A DNA stretch of 64,000 nt, from NCBI GenBank assembly GCA_028826165.1, contig JAPDFW010000060.1:434001-498000 (forward strand), read 5' to 3'. Under the pieces are notes generated by a model. It was not told the origin of the DNA. It ran no database searches and worked only from the letters and a program-made list of their open reading frames with translations. Origin of the DNA: Anaeramoeba ignava (lineage: Eukaryota > Metamonada > Anaeramoebidae). Made by a program: the position numbers and the translations under genes. Positions 36,601 through 50,000 of this stretch are shown here, piece after piece. The first letter of the stretch is position 1. Each line of letters begins with the position of its first letter.

Positions 36601-39600
36601 GTAAATAAAACTAAATTCAGAAAATTACTTTAATCAATTACTTCTTATTCAACTAAATAAAAATAAAATAAATAATAGAAAACGAAACTGAAATAAGGGA
36701 ATTAAAAGGAATTGAACCTATTATTAAATCAATGAATAATTTCCCAAATAATCAACTTATTCAAGAAAATGGATGTGGAGCTTTATGTAATATTTCTTTT
36801 GATAATGGTAAATAAAACTAAATCCAGAAAATTAAATTAATCAATTACTTCTTATTCAACCAAAATCAATAAATTTATTTCCCAAATTTAAAAATAAATA
36901 GAAAACAAAATTGAAATTAGAAATTTAAAAGGAATTGAACCTATTATTAAATCAATGAATAATTTTCCAAATAATCAACTTATTCAAAAATATGGATGTG
37001 GAGCTTTAAGGAATATTGCTTTTGATAATGGTAAATAAATATAGATATCAATTAAAATTAAAATAATACAAAATATTTTAATTAATAATTAAACAATTTC
37101 ATTTTAAATTTAAATTTAAATTCATTTCCCAAATTTAAAAATAAATAGAAAACAAAATTGAAATTAGAAAATTAAAAGGAATTGAACCTGTTATTAAATC
37201 AATGAATAATTTTCCAAATAATCAACTTATTCAAAAAAATGGATGTGGAGCTTTAATAAATCTTGCTTTTGATAATGGTAAATAAAACTAAATTCAGAAA
37301 ATTAATTTAATCAATTACTTCTTATTCAACCAAAATCAATCAATTTATTTCCCAAATTTAAAAATAGAAAACAATATTGAAATTAGAAATTTAAAAGGAA
37401 TTGAACCTGTTATTAAATCAATGAATAATTTCCCAAATAATCAAGATATTCAAAAAAATGGATGTGGAGCTTTATGGAATATTGCTTTTGATAATGGTAA
37501 ATAAATATAGATATCAATTAAAATTAAAATAATACAAAATATTTTAATTAATAATTAAACAATTTCATTTTAAATTTAAATTTAAATTTAAATTTATTTC
37601 CCAAATTTAAAAATAAATAGAAAACAAAATTGAAATTAGAAATTTAAAAGGAATTGAACCTATTATTAAATCAATGAATAATTTCCCAAGTAATGAAGAT
37701 ATTCAAAAATATGGATGTGGAGCTTTATTGAGTATTTCTTTTGATAATGGTAAATAAAATTAAATCCAGAAAATTAATTTAATCAATTACTTCTTATTCA
37801 ACTAAAATCAATAAATTTATTTCCCAAATTTAAAAATAAATAGAAAACCGAATTGAAATTAGAAAATTAAAAGGAATTGAACCTATTATTAAATCAATGA
37901 ATAATTTTCCAAATAATCAACTTATTCAAAAAAATGGGTGTGGAGCTTTATCGAATATTGCTGATAATAATGGTAATTAAAAAATAATCAAAAATCCAAA
38001 TATTTTAATCAATTATTTATTATTAATTATTAATCAAAAAAATATTTAATTAATTTCAATTTCATTTTCCAAAAATCCAAAAAAAATAATTTCAATTTCA
38101 ATTTATTTTCCAAAAAAAAATATCAAATAAATAGAAAACAAAATTGAAATTAGGAAATTAAAAGGAATTGAACCTATTATTAAAGCAATGAATAATTTTC
38201 CAAATAATCAACTTATTCAAAAATATGGATGTGGAGCTTTATTGAATATTGCTGATAATAATGGTAAATAAATATAGATATCAATTAAAATTAAAATAAT
38301 ACAAAATATTTTAATTAATAATTAAACAATTTCATTTTAAATTTAAATTTAAATTTATTTCCCAAATTTAAAAATAAATAGAAAACATAATTGAAATTAG
38401 AAATTTAAAAGGAATTGAACCTATTATTAAATCAATGAATAATTTTCCAAATAATCAACTTATTCAAAAATATGGATGTGGAGCTTTATGTAATATTGCT
38501 TTTGATAATGGTAAATAAAACTAAATTCAGAAAATTAATTTAATCAATTACTTCTTATTCAACTAAAATCAATAAATTTATTTCCCAAATTTAAAAATAA
38601 ATAGAAAACCAAATTGAAATTAGAAAATTAAAAGGAATTGAATGTGTGATTAAATCAATGAACAATTTTCCAAATAATCAACTTATTCAAGAAAATGGGT
38701 GTGGAGCTTTATGGAATCTTGCTTTTGATAATGGTAAATAAAACTAAATTCAGAAAATTAAATTAATCAATTACTTCTTATTCAACTAAAATCAATAAAT
38801 TTATTTCCCAAATTTAAAAATAAATAGAAAACCAAATTGAAATTAGGAAATTAAAAGGAATTGAATGTGTGATTAAATCAATGAATAATTTCCCAAATAA
38901 TGAAGATATTCAATATAAAGGATGTGGAGCGTTAGGGAATATTGTTGCTTATAATGAAGGTAAATAAAAATAAATGAAAATGAAAAATCATAAAATAAAT
39001 TATGCAAATTAAATTAATCAATAATTTCTTATTCAACTAAATAAAAATAAAATAAATAATAGAAAACGAAACTGAAATAAGGGAATTAAAAGGAATTGAA
39101 CCTATTATTAAATCAATGAATAATTTTCTAAATAATGAAGATATTCAAGAAAATGGATGTGGAGCTTTATTGAATATTTCTTTTGATAATGGTAAATAAA
39201 ACTAAATTCAGAAAAATAAATTAATCAATTACTTCTTATTCAACTAAAATCAATAAATTCATTTCCCAAATTTAAAAATAAATAGAAAACAAAATTGAAA
39301 TTAGAAATTTAAAAGGAATTGAACCTATTATTAAATCAATGAATAATTTTCCAAATAATCAAGATATTCAAGAAAATGGGTGTGGAGCTTTATTGAATAT
39401 TGCTTTTGATAATGGTAAATAAAACTAAATCCAGAAAATTACTTTAATCAATTACTTTTTATTCAACTAAAATCAATAAATTTATTTCCCAAATTTAAAA
39501 ATAAATAGAAAACCAAATTGAAATAAGGGAATTAAAAGGAATTGAACCTATTATTAAATCAATGAATAATTTTCCAAATAATAAAGATATTCAAAAATAT

Positions 39601-39904
39601 GGATGTGGAGCTTTAAGGAATATTGCTGATAATAATGGTAATTAAAAAATAATCAAAAATCCAAATATTTTAATCAATTATTTATTATTAATTATTAATC
39701 AAAAAAATATTTAATTAATTTCAATTTCAATTTCCAATTTCAATTTATTTTCCAAAAAAAAATATCAAATAAATAGAAAACCAAATTGAAATTAGGAAAT
39801 TAAAAGGAATTGAACCTATTATTAAAGCAATGAATAATTTTCCAAATAATAAAGATATTCAAAGAAAAGGAAAATGGACTTTAGAAAAATTACAAAACAA
39901 TTGA
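33679..39904 (+). CDS. ARM-repeat protein, 27 exons, one repeat per exon
   Basis: Exons: 33679-33808, 33893-34024, 34093-34245 (diverged N-terminal repeats), then 24 uniform exons: 34441-34572, 34676-34804, 34919-35047, 35166-35294, 35373-35501, 35596-35724, 35819-35947, 36026-36154, 36249-36377, 36472-36600, 36679-36807, 36902-37030, 37149-37277, 37368-37496, 37621-37749, 37844-37972, 38135-38263, 38382-38510, 38605-38733, 38828-38959, 39063-39191, 39286-39414, 39509-39637, 39777-39904 (TGA). The product is 1171 residues. Internal exons are 129 nt (two are 132), phase 1-1, each one 43-residue ARM repeat (IEIRNLKGIEPIIKSMNNFP, then IQxxGCGALxNIAFDNG). The start MNPNQNQKEPIEE opens directly into a repeat, with no targeting signal. 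The last exon ends in a KWTLEKLQNN cap. It is probably a cytosolic or nuclear binding scaffold with an unknown ligand. Confidence 0.88.
34441..39904 (+). repeat. ARM exon array with mosaic intron types
   Basis: Twenty-four exon units are separated by introns of about 71-162 nt that fall into a few families. One ends in CCCAAATTTAAAAATAAATAG; one in AAATAAAATAAATAATAG; one contains ATAGATATCAATTAAAATTA; one starts GTAATTAAAAAATAATC (after 37972 and 39637). Exon variant and intron type go together: ETEIRELKGIEP exons follow the AAATAATAG introns. The block 34441-34804 and the block 38828-39191 are both 364 bp and nearly identical, including their GIECVIKS exon and intron. Confidence 0.85.
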
Positions 39905-39956
39905 ATCAATTTAATTTTCATTTTCATTTTGATTTCTTTTCTTTTCTTTTTCCAAT

Positions 39957-39976
39957 CAAATTCAATAAAAAACAAA
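39957..39976 (+). promoter_or_regulatory. 3' flank element shared with first ARM gene
   Basis: The 20-nt copy of CAAATTCAATAAAAAACAAA is identical to 2560-2579 and holds an AATAAA. It marks the paralogy of the two ARM genes beyond their coding ends. Confidence 0.5.
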
Positions 39977-40011
39977 AACGAAATTATTTTCTGGTTTTCA
40001 TATTTTTTCAA

Positions 40012-40789
<778 letters not shown>

Positions 40790-41004
40790 GAAAATTGAAA
40801 AAAGAATTAAAAATTAAAAAAGGAAAATGTTTATAAAAAAAATTATAAATTGTTTTTCTTTGAACTTGAAATGGATTTAATTAATTAAGAGAAAAAGGAA
40901 TAAAATTTGAAAATAAAAAGAAAAGAAAAAAAAAAAAAACTTCCTTTTCCAAAATAATTATTCCAAAAAAAAAGAAGAACAAAACAATCAAAAAAATTCC
41001 AAAA

Positions 41005-44000
41005 TCATTTCTTATCGTTAGTATCATTAGTAAGTTTTGAAGTAGAGTTTTCAATACTTTGAAGATATAAATCTTTTTCAGTTTCAACAGCTTCCATAAC
41101 AAGTTCATTAACAGGATCATTTTTTGGATTTTCATTATCTTTATCATCATCTTCATCATCATCATTAACAGAATAAACATTAACTGTTGGAGTTACTTTT
41201 ACAACTTTTCTCTTTTTATACCAATAAAAAGCAACACCTCCAACAATAGCCAAAGCTCCAAAACTTGTTCCAAGACCTGCATATAATCCTGTTTTACTTG
41301 TTTGTTTAGGAGCTGATTGAGTTGTGAAATAATAATTATCACTCCAAGCTGAATATCCGATTGAATTAATTGCTCTTATTCTTATTGAATAATTTGTTAC
41401 TTCTTTTAGATTTCCAATCGATGCATTGCTTCCAAGTGAAATTACTTCATTTTGTAATTCGTCATTGAGTAAAGCTTGAGTGTAATATTGTGTGATTTCT
41501 TCTCCATTGTTTCGTGGGATTGGCCATTCAAGATTAATCAAGTTATCTTCGATTTGAGTTGCTGTTATATCAACAACTTTTTCTGGAACTGTTTTATTTG
41601 TTGTGAAATTGAAATCATTGCTCCAATCACCAATATATTCACTTACTTCTGCTCGCACTTTAACTGTGTAATTTGTGTTTGGAATCAAACTGTCAAATGA
41701 GCAAAAAAGTGAGATAAAATTTGTTCTGTTGTAAACATCAGTAATCATAGCTGTGTATGTTGTGATATCAATATCATCCAAATCATTCCATCCTATTACT
41801 GCAATATAAGGCTCAATATTCTTCAAATAAACTCCTGTAACTTTGTTTGGATAATAGGATTGTGTGCAAAGTACAAATTCTCTTGGATTTGCATATCCTT
41901 CTGAATTAAATGCACTTATTGTGAGTGTGTAACTTGTGTTTGTTGTTAAATTATCAAAAAATCCAACTGTTGAATCAACTTGTGAAAATGCTGAATTAGT
42001 AAGATTATCTGTTTGAGCACATGTTAGATTATATCCTTCAATTTCTCTTCCTCCATGATTTGGTACTTCCCAAGAAAATAGGAGAGAATTTCTTCTAATT
42101 TCATCAACATTTATTGATTCAATTTCTCCAGGAACTACAGGATCAAGTGTTGAAACATTTGTATCAGTGCTCCAACTATTGCAACTTCCCAATGGATTCA
42201 CTGCTTTCATTGCGATTGAATAATTTCCAGAGAGCAAACCAGTGATATTGTATTCAAATGTTGATGAACCAAAAGATAATTGGGTTGAATTGGAAATATT
42301 AGTGTCTTGTTCTCTGTAGGATAAAATGTAAGATGTGATATTCAATCCTCCATTGTTTGGCTTAGTCCAATTCACATTGAGTGATGTTGAATTAATTGCT
42401 GTTGAATTTACTGGATCCATTATTCCTGGTACTGTTGGTTGGGATGTTGAAGCTAATAAAACATCACTATAAATTGATGATCCAACTTCATTTATAGCAG
42501 ATATCGCAATATCGAAAGCGCCTGATAATAAATTTGATATTTTGTATTGGAATGAGGATTGAGGAGGATCAACAACCATGTATTCTGTTGTGTTTGTTGA
42601 ATATGGAGTTATTGAGAAGTTGTAATTGAGTATTGGTCTTCCGTTATTATTGGGTTGATTCCATTGAAGTGTTATTGAAGTTGGAGTTGCTGAAATTTGA
42701 GTGAATCCTGTGATTTTATCTGGGATTTGAGGTGATAATGTGTTCATTTCTTCTTGATTTCCTGTTGAATTTCCAATTGAATTAGCAGCATAAACAGTGA
42801 TATTATAAGAATCTGAAATCAAGTTTGTGAGGTTGAATTGAAGAACATATTCTGATGTTGAAACACTTCCTGATGTTCCATTTGTATTCAATGAATCGAA
42901 TTGAACAAAGAAATTGGTGATATTTCTTCCTCCATTCGAAGTTGGTGGATCCCAAGTCATGTAAATAGAAGTTGAAGATGAACTGATAAATTGAAGATTC
43001 AAAACAGGATTTGGAGTTGTTGCAGCAGAAGTGGAAAATGAAGTTGAATCACTTGATATTCCTTCTCCATTTTCATTAGTGGCTGAAATTCTAACGTTAT
43101 AAGTTCCTGAGTAAATATCATCAATTACATATTCAAGATTTGTTGCTGATGGTTCAACATTTAAAATTATCTCATCCCATGAAACAGATGTGCTTAATTT
43201 GTATAATATTGTGTAGTAAAGTATATCTTTACCTCCATCAGCTGGTTTTGTCCAACTAAATGCAAATGATGTTGATGTTGAATTAAGAAATGAAGGTTGA
43301 GCAACTTTTCCTGGAACTGTTGATCCATCAGTTATATATGTAGCATTATTACTCCACGATTCACTGCATCCAATATCATTACAAGCTTTGATTCGGAAAT
43401 TGTAATATTGTGATTCCTCAAGTGAACCAATAGTGCAACTTGTTGATGAATTTGAAGTATTGAATTGATCGAAAATCGAAGTTGTATTTTTTTTGTATTC
43501 AATAAAGTAAAAAACAATCACAGAACCTCCATTATTACTAGGTTCAGCCCATCCAATTTGAATTTCCGAAGATGTACCAGATATTTTATAGGGAGGTTGC
43601 ATATTTCCAGGATAAGTTGCAGGATCTGTACTGAATGAAAATTCTGTTCCATTTACAGAAAAATTTATTGAGTTGTTTGATTGTATTTTGAATGTGTAAT
43701 TTCCAGAAAGTAAATTATCCAAATTGTAATATAAATTTGTGCTATAAAGATCAATGGATTGAAAATCTTCAGCAGGTTCTGCATCTTCATATTTGTACCA
43801 TAAACGATATCCAATAATTGGTGAGCCACAAGAACAAGGTTCAATCCAAGAAATTAAAATTGAAGTTGATGATTTTCCTGTTTGTGAGATTGAAGTAACT
43901 GGATCAGGTTCTGTTGGTGCACCTGTTTCGATTGATAAATTTTGACTGAATTCTGATGTACTACAATATGAAGTTATTGCTCTAACACGAATAGTATAAG

Positions 44001-46353
44001 TTCCGTAAATTAAATCCTCAATTGTTGATTCATAAGTATTTGCTGGTTCAAGTTTATAAGACCAAGTAGTTTCACCATCTTTTAAGTATGCGACTTGATA
44101 ATTAGTTATAGTGGATCCTCCATTTGAAGCTGGAGCTGTCCAGTTAACAGATATTGATACTTGTGTGTGATTTACTTCGTTAAATGTTGTTATTGCATCA
44201 GGACATGTTGCTTCATTTGTCCAGAATGAGTGTTCTGAAGAATAATCTCCAAATGAATAATTACTTTTGGCACGAATTCTGAAGATGTATTCGCCAGAAA
44301 GAAGTGATGTTGCTTGAAATGAATGTGTTTCTGCTCCAACTGTAGAATTAATCCAAGTTTCGTTTCCTGCTTTTCTATAATTTATTTCATATGAAATTAA
44401 AGGACTTCCACCATTTGAAGGTGTTCCCCAACTAACTCCGAATGATGTTGAAGATTTCATTTCTAAAACTTCAGCTATATTTGGAACGATTGAAGGTTGA
44501 GTTGGAGGATTTGTAGCTATAACAATTTCATTAGTCCAAGCACCAGTTCCTATTTCAACAAAATTTACAAATATAATTTAAAATATTATTATTTAAATAT
44601 TATTTAAGATATTTCTTCTATTTGATAATTCACCTTCATTATTATATCCAGCAACTTGAATAGTATAATCTCCTGAATATAAATCTGAAAAGCTATATTG
44701 ATGAACACTTGAAGAAAGTTGTAAAGAAGTCCAATCACCAGTAGATTTATATCTAAGATAATAACCACTAACAGAAAACAAACTTGGAGTTGTCCAATAA
44801 ACATTAAAAGAACTAGAAGTAACAGAATCATAAGTAGGATCAGACATTCGAGGAGGAGAACATTCAGTATTTCCTGAACCTGAATTAGAAGTATCAGTAG
44901 GACAAGAAGAACAGCCAGTATTACCATAACCAGTATTGTAATAATTCGGTTCACAAAGAGTACAAGAAGCAGCATTTTGAGTAGTTGAATAAGATCCAGG
45001 ATCACAAAATGAACAAGTTGGAGTTGGAGCATGTGATCCAGGAAGACATACACATGATCCACTTGGTAAACAATTACCACCGTTATAACAATCTCCACAA
45101 TCATACATCCTATTTCCATTATATACACATGAATATGACCCACAACTTGGATCTTTATCTTCAATATTCTTTTGTCCACTTCCTGTGTTGTCTACTATTC
45201 TTATATTGCTCCATCCTAATCTTACATCAAGACATCCTGATCTGTCACAATAAAATCCTCCACCTGAATCACTTGCTGAATTTTCTGCAATTATTATATT
45301 CTCATAATTTGATGAACATAGAAAATTATAAATTGCTCCTCCTCTTTGTGCTTGATTGTGATAAAATTCACAGTTTTTAATTGTTGCTTCCCAATCACGA
45401 ATTACACAAGTTGAATAGATTGCTCCTCCTAATTAATTTTATTTTTTATTTTAATTTGAATTTTAATTTTGATTTTGATTTTGATTTTGATTTTGATTTT
45501 AATTTTAATTTTTAATTTTAATTTTGATTTTAATTTTGATTTTAATTTTAATTTTGATATTAATTTTGATTTTAATTTTAATTTTAATTTTAATTTTGAT
45601 TTTAATTTTGATTTTGATTTTGATTTTGATTTTGATTTTGATTTTGATTTTGATTTTAATTTTGATTTTGATTTTGATTTTGATTTTAATTTTAATTTTG
45701 ATTTTGATTTTAATTTTGATTTTGATTTTAATTTTGATTTTAATTTTGATTTTGATTTTAATTTTAATTTTAATTTTGATTTTCATTTTAATTTTGATTT
45801 TCATTTTAATTTTAATTTTGATTTTGATTTTAATTTTGATTTTAATTTTGATTTTAATTTTAATTTTAATTTTTGATTTTGATTTTGATTTTGATTTTGA
45901 TTTTGATTTTAATTTTTCTATTTAATTTTTCTATTTAATTTTAATTTTTATTTTGATTTTGATTTTTGATTTTGATTTTGATTTTGATTTTGGATAAAAA
46001 ATACCTTCATTAGCATTACAATATTGGAAAGTAAAACCATCAATAGTAGGACCACCATTTGCACCTATATAAATATAAAGACAACGTTTTGAATTACCAC
46101 CATCAATAATAGTTTGACTTGGACCATCAGGAGCCCACATAGTAGCAGGTTTATTAGAAAAAGATAAAGTGGAAGAAATATAATAATGACCCGAATAAAC
46201 ACAAAGAACATCACTATTTCCAGTTTTGGAAAGTCCTCTTTCTATTGATGCACAAGCTGTTCCATATGAACTGCAATCATTTGAATCACTTCCATATCCT
46301 TGTCTTACATATTTTGTACAAGTATATGCTGAATATCCTTCTTTTATTCCTTC

Positions 46354-46403
<50 letters not shown>

Positions 46404-46491
46404 TTGTTTTTATTTCTTCTTCATTTATTTTTGTTTTTATTATTAAAATGGTTAAAAGTATTATTAAAATTATCAATTGTTTTCTTTTCAT
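41005..46491 (-). CDS. Beta-helix / fibronectin-III transmembrane protein
   Basis: Three exons (minus strand): 46005-46491, 44634-45428, 41005-44549; 1608 residues. A signal peptide (MKRKQLIILIILLTILIIK) is followed by an EIK repeat. A right-handed beta-helix-like region spans about 50-290 (YGTACASIERGL, TIIDGGNSKRCLYIYIGANG, GGAIYS, NCEFYHNQAQRGGAIYN). A Cys-rich EGF-like segment (CGDCYNGGNCLPSGSCVC, then CSFCDPGSYS) follows. Twelve fibronectin type III domains come next, each about 95 residues (SFGVSWGTPSNGGSPLISYE pattern). There is one membrane helix at about 1516-1538 (LGTSFGALAIVGGVAFYWY), then KKRKVVK and a 70-residue acidic tail. This is the layout of a surface adhesion or recognition receptor. 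The second exon/intron border falls inside FN3 domain 1. Both introns are phase 1, and intron 1 is satellite-filled. Many Asn-x-Ser/Thr sites fit an extracellular domain. Confidence 0.88.
45429..46004 (-). repeat. FN3-gene intron 1: AAAATC/AAAATT hexamers
   Basis: 576-nt intron. On the transcribed strand it is AAAATC and AAAATT hexamers with a few AAAATG variants and no AG or GT in the body. The donor is GTATTTTTTA and the acceptor ATTAG. Confidence 0.9.
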
Positions 46492-47004
46492 TTTTTTTTT
46501 TTTTTTTAAAATAAATTTTTTTTTTTTTGATTGTTTTTTTTTTTTATTTCTTTATTCTTCTTCTAAATTTAATTATTTAAAAGAAAAAAAATGGAATTTA
46601 ATTGTTTAATTTATTTTGCTATTTTTTATTTTTTTTTTAAAACAAAAAAATCATCAATCTTATTTTTTTTTATTCTTTTTGATCTTTAATAAAAAAAAAT
46701 AAATAAAAAAAAATTCTTTCATTCCACTTTTTATTTTTATTTAAAATTTATTTAAATTTAATTTAAAATTTAATTAAAATTTATTTATAATTTAATTTAA
46801 AATTTATTTATAATTTATTTAAAATTTATTTAAAATTTATTTAAAATTTATTCCACTTTTCATTCCACTTTTTATTTAATTTAAAATTTATTTATATTTT
46901 AATTTAAAATCTATTTAAAATTTATTTAAAATTTATTAAAAATTTATTTATAATTTAATTTAAAATTTATTTATAATCTATTTAAAATCTATTTTAATTT
47001 ATTT
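46492..47004. other. Intergenic region between FN3 and ABC genes
   Basis: This 513-bp region lies upstream of the FN3 gene and downstream of the ABC gene (both minus strand). It has a T/A-rich promoter-proximal half and a TTTAAAATTTATTTATAATT repeat patch (about 46735-46985). No gene seen. Confidence 0.6.
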
Positions 47005-50000
47005 CTATATTTTATTTGATTGGATTAAATGATCTTCTTCTACAAATTCAGAAAATAAACCATCTCGATTTTTTAACAAATTATCAGGAGTATCAAACTC
47101 AACAACTTGACCTTTCTTCAAACACAAAATACGATTAGAATCCAAAATAGTATTCAAACGATGAGCAATAGTGATTACAGTTGAATTTTTAAAATGAGAT
47201 TTAATTCTTTGTTGAATAATTTTATCAGTTTCTTGGTCAATAAAAGCAGTTGCTTCATCCAAAAGTATAATTTTAGAATTTTTCAATAAAATTCTTGCTA
47301 AACAAATAAGTTGTTTTTCTCCTGTTGAAAAATATGAATTTTCTTCTGAAATTTCTGTTGAAAGTTGAAAAGGAAGAGTTCGAATTTTTTCAGTTAAATT
47401 AACAAGTGATAATATTTCCCAAATTTGTAAATCTGTATATTTTTTAAATGGATCCAAATTTTCTCTAACTGTTCCACTAAAAATTATAACATCTTGTGGA
47501 ATAATTGATAATTTATGTCTTAGTTTTGATATTTTGATTTTTGAGATATCAATTCCATCAATTAAAATAGATCCTTTATAAGGATTTACAATTCTAAAAA
47601 GACATAAAGCTAAGCTTGTTTTTCCTAGAATTTTTAATTTTAATTTTAATTTTAATTTTAATTTTAATTTTAATTTTGATTTTAATTTTGATTTAAATTT
47701 TGATTTTGATTTTGATTTTGATTTTGATTTTGATTTTGATTTTGATTTTGATTTTAAATTGAATTTTGAATTTAAATTGAATTTTGATTTTGATTTTTGA
47801 TTTTGAATTTAAATTGAATTTTAAATTTAATTTTAATTTTGATTTTAATTTTAATTTTAATTTTAATTTTAATTTTAATTTTAATTTTGATTTAAATTTT
47901 GATTTTAATTTTTGATTTTGAATTTAAATTGAATTTTAAATTGAATTTTAAATTGAATTTAAATTGAATTTTAAATTTAAATTTAAATTGAATTTTAAAT
48001 TGAATTTTAAATTGAATTTAAATTGAATTTTAAATTTAAATTTAAATTTAAATTGAATTTACCACATCCAGTCCTTCCAACAATCCCTACTTTTTCTCCT
48101 GATTCAAACTCAACAGAAATATCCTTCAAAACATCAGGAAGATTTGGACGATATTTCATTGAAACATTTTCAAACAAAATTTTTCCATATTGAGGCCAAT
48201 CAGAACTAACAAGAATTTTTGAGTTATCAAGAGAAGATTGCTCACTTTCAATTTGAGAAAACTCAGCAATTCTTTCTATCGAGTTCATATATTGCTCTAA
48301 TAAAGCACCGTATTTGATAATCCAATTCAAAGAAGAAGAAATTTGCAAGCAATAAGTTATACTCAAAGCAGCATAAGTTGGTTTTATTGAATTTCTATTG
48401 AAAAAAACTAAGAAACTAACCAAAAGAACAATAAATGATGATATCAATTCAATCCGAATTGAAAGCCATCTTTGAGACATATAATCATTATATGTTGCCT
48501 GAATATTTGAATTCAATCGTTGATCATTTCGTTGTATAAAATGGTTTTGAGCCATATATGCTCTAATTGAGGATAATCCGTCCAATGTTTCCGAAAAATT
48601 GTTGTAAACTGGAGACATTGATATTGATTGAATTCGACGAATTTCTCGAGATGTTTTTCGAAAACGCATTAGAATTCGATAATAAATCAAGAATATAAAA
48701 ACTAAAGGAATCAAAAAGTAATATGTAACAGACACAATGATCGCAAATATCGAAATCAAAACCAAAATTTGAGTGATAAAATAAGTGAAAAAGGATGATA
48801 TCGAAAGATCCAAATCCATAATATCTTTAGAAAATCTATTGATTATTCTCCCAGTTGGTGTTTTATCAAAAAATTTAATTGGTGCTTTTGATATATTTTC
48901 AAGTAATTTTGTGTGAATTTTTCGTGATGCTTTAATAGATCCAAAAAGTGCAATAACCAATCCAGAAAAAGTAAAAAGAAGAACGCAAAATCCAATTAAA
49001 AGATAAACTAAAATGTAAAAATTTTTGGATTTTCCTTGAAAAAGTTTCCCATCAGACCAAATTGCAAGCCAATAACTTGATGATACTGTGAATCCTTGTG
49101 TCAAAATCAATGCAGAAAGAAGCCAAAAAATTAAATAGCATCCTCCAGCTGATTTGATATAATACCGATAATATTTCCATTTTACTTTCCCTATTTCTCG
49201 TTTTTCTTCTTGAATTAGTTCGTAATCTTTTTGTTTTTCCAGTTTTTCTTTTTCAAGAAGAAAATTGTTTTTATCATCAATCAACTCTTTTGAATTGAAG
49301 TTTTCTAAATTAAATTTTGAATTAAATTTGATTTTTAATTTTTAATTTTAAATTTTTAATTTTTATAGGTTTACTTTTGGTGATTTCTTCCCATTCAGAA
49401 TCTATCACTAAGGAATCCTTTTTTGATTGATCATTTTCAGAAATTGTAATAGTTTGAAAAAGATTGTCTGAATCTGATGATAATAATTCAGATAGATTTT
49501 GATTTTGATTATTTTGATTATTTTGATTATTTTCATTATTTTGATTTTGATTATTTTCATCATTTTGATTTTCAACTTCAATTAATTTTGAAAAATCAAA
49601 ACCATTCGAAATGAGTTCAGAATATTTTCCTTGTTGAACAATAGTACCTTGATTCAAAACAATAATATAATCTGAATAAGGAAGAAACTGGAGTTGATTT
49701 GTGACAAGAATTCTTGTTTTATTTTGAAGAAAATTTCCAAGAATTGCATTATTGAAAAGATGAGCACCGACATGAACATCAACCGAACTAAGTGGATCAT
49801 CCATTAAATAAATATCAGAATTTTGATATACGGCTCTAGCCAAAGAAATACGCTGTTTTTGGCCGCCAGAAATATTAACACCTTTTTCTCCAATTTCAGT
49901 AAGATCTTTCACAGGTAATGCTTTAAGATCTTCAATTAAATCACACATTTCAAGTGTTTTTCTGTATCTTTCTTCATCCAATTCGGATGTGAAAATGATA

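Noticed and set aside
41476-45380. Plus-strand open frames of 70-130 codons opposite the FN3 gene
   Set aside because: They are shadows of the minus-strand coding sequence without domain similarity or start context.
46226-46514. Plus-strand open frames rich in Phe/Ser or Leu opposite the FN3 exon 1
   Set aside because: They are antisense to the signal peptide and EIK repeat codons; no independent evidence.
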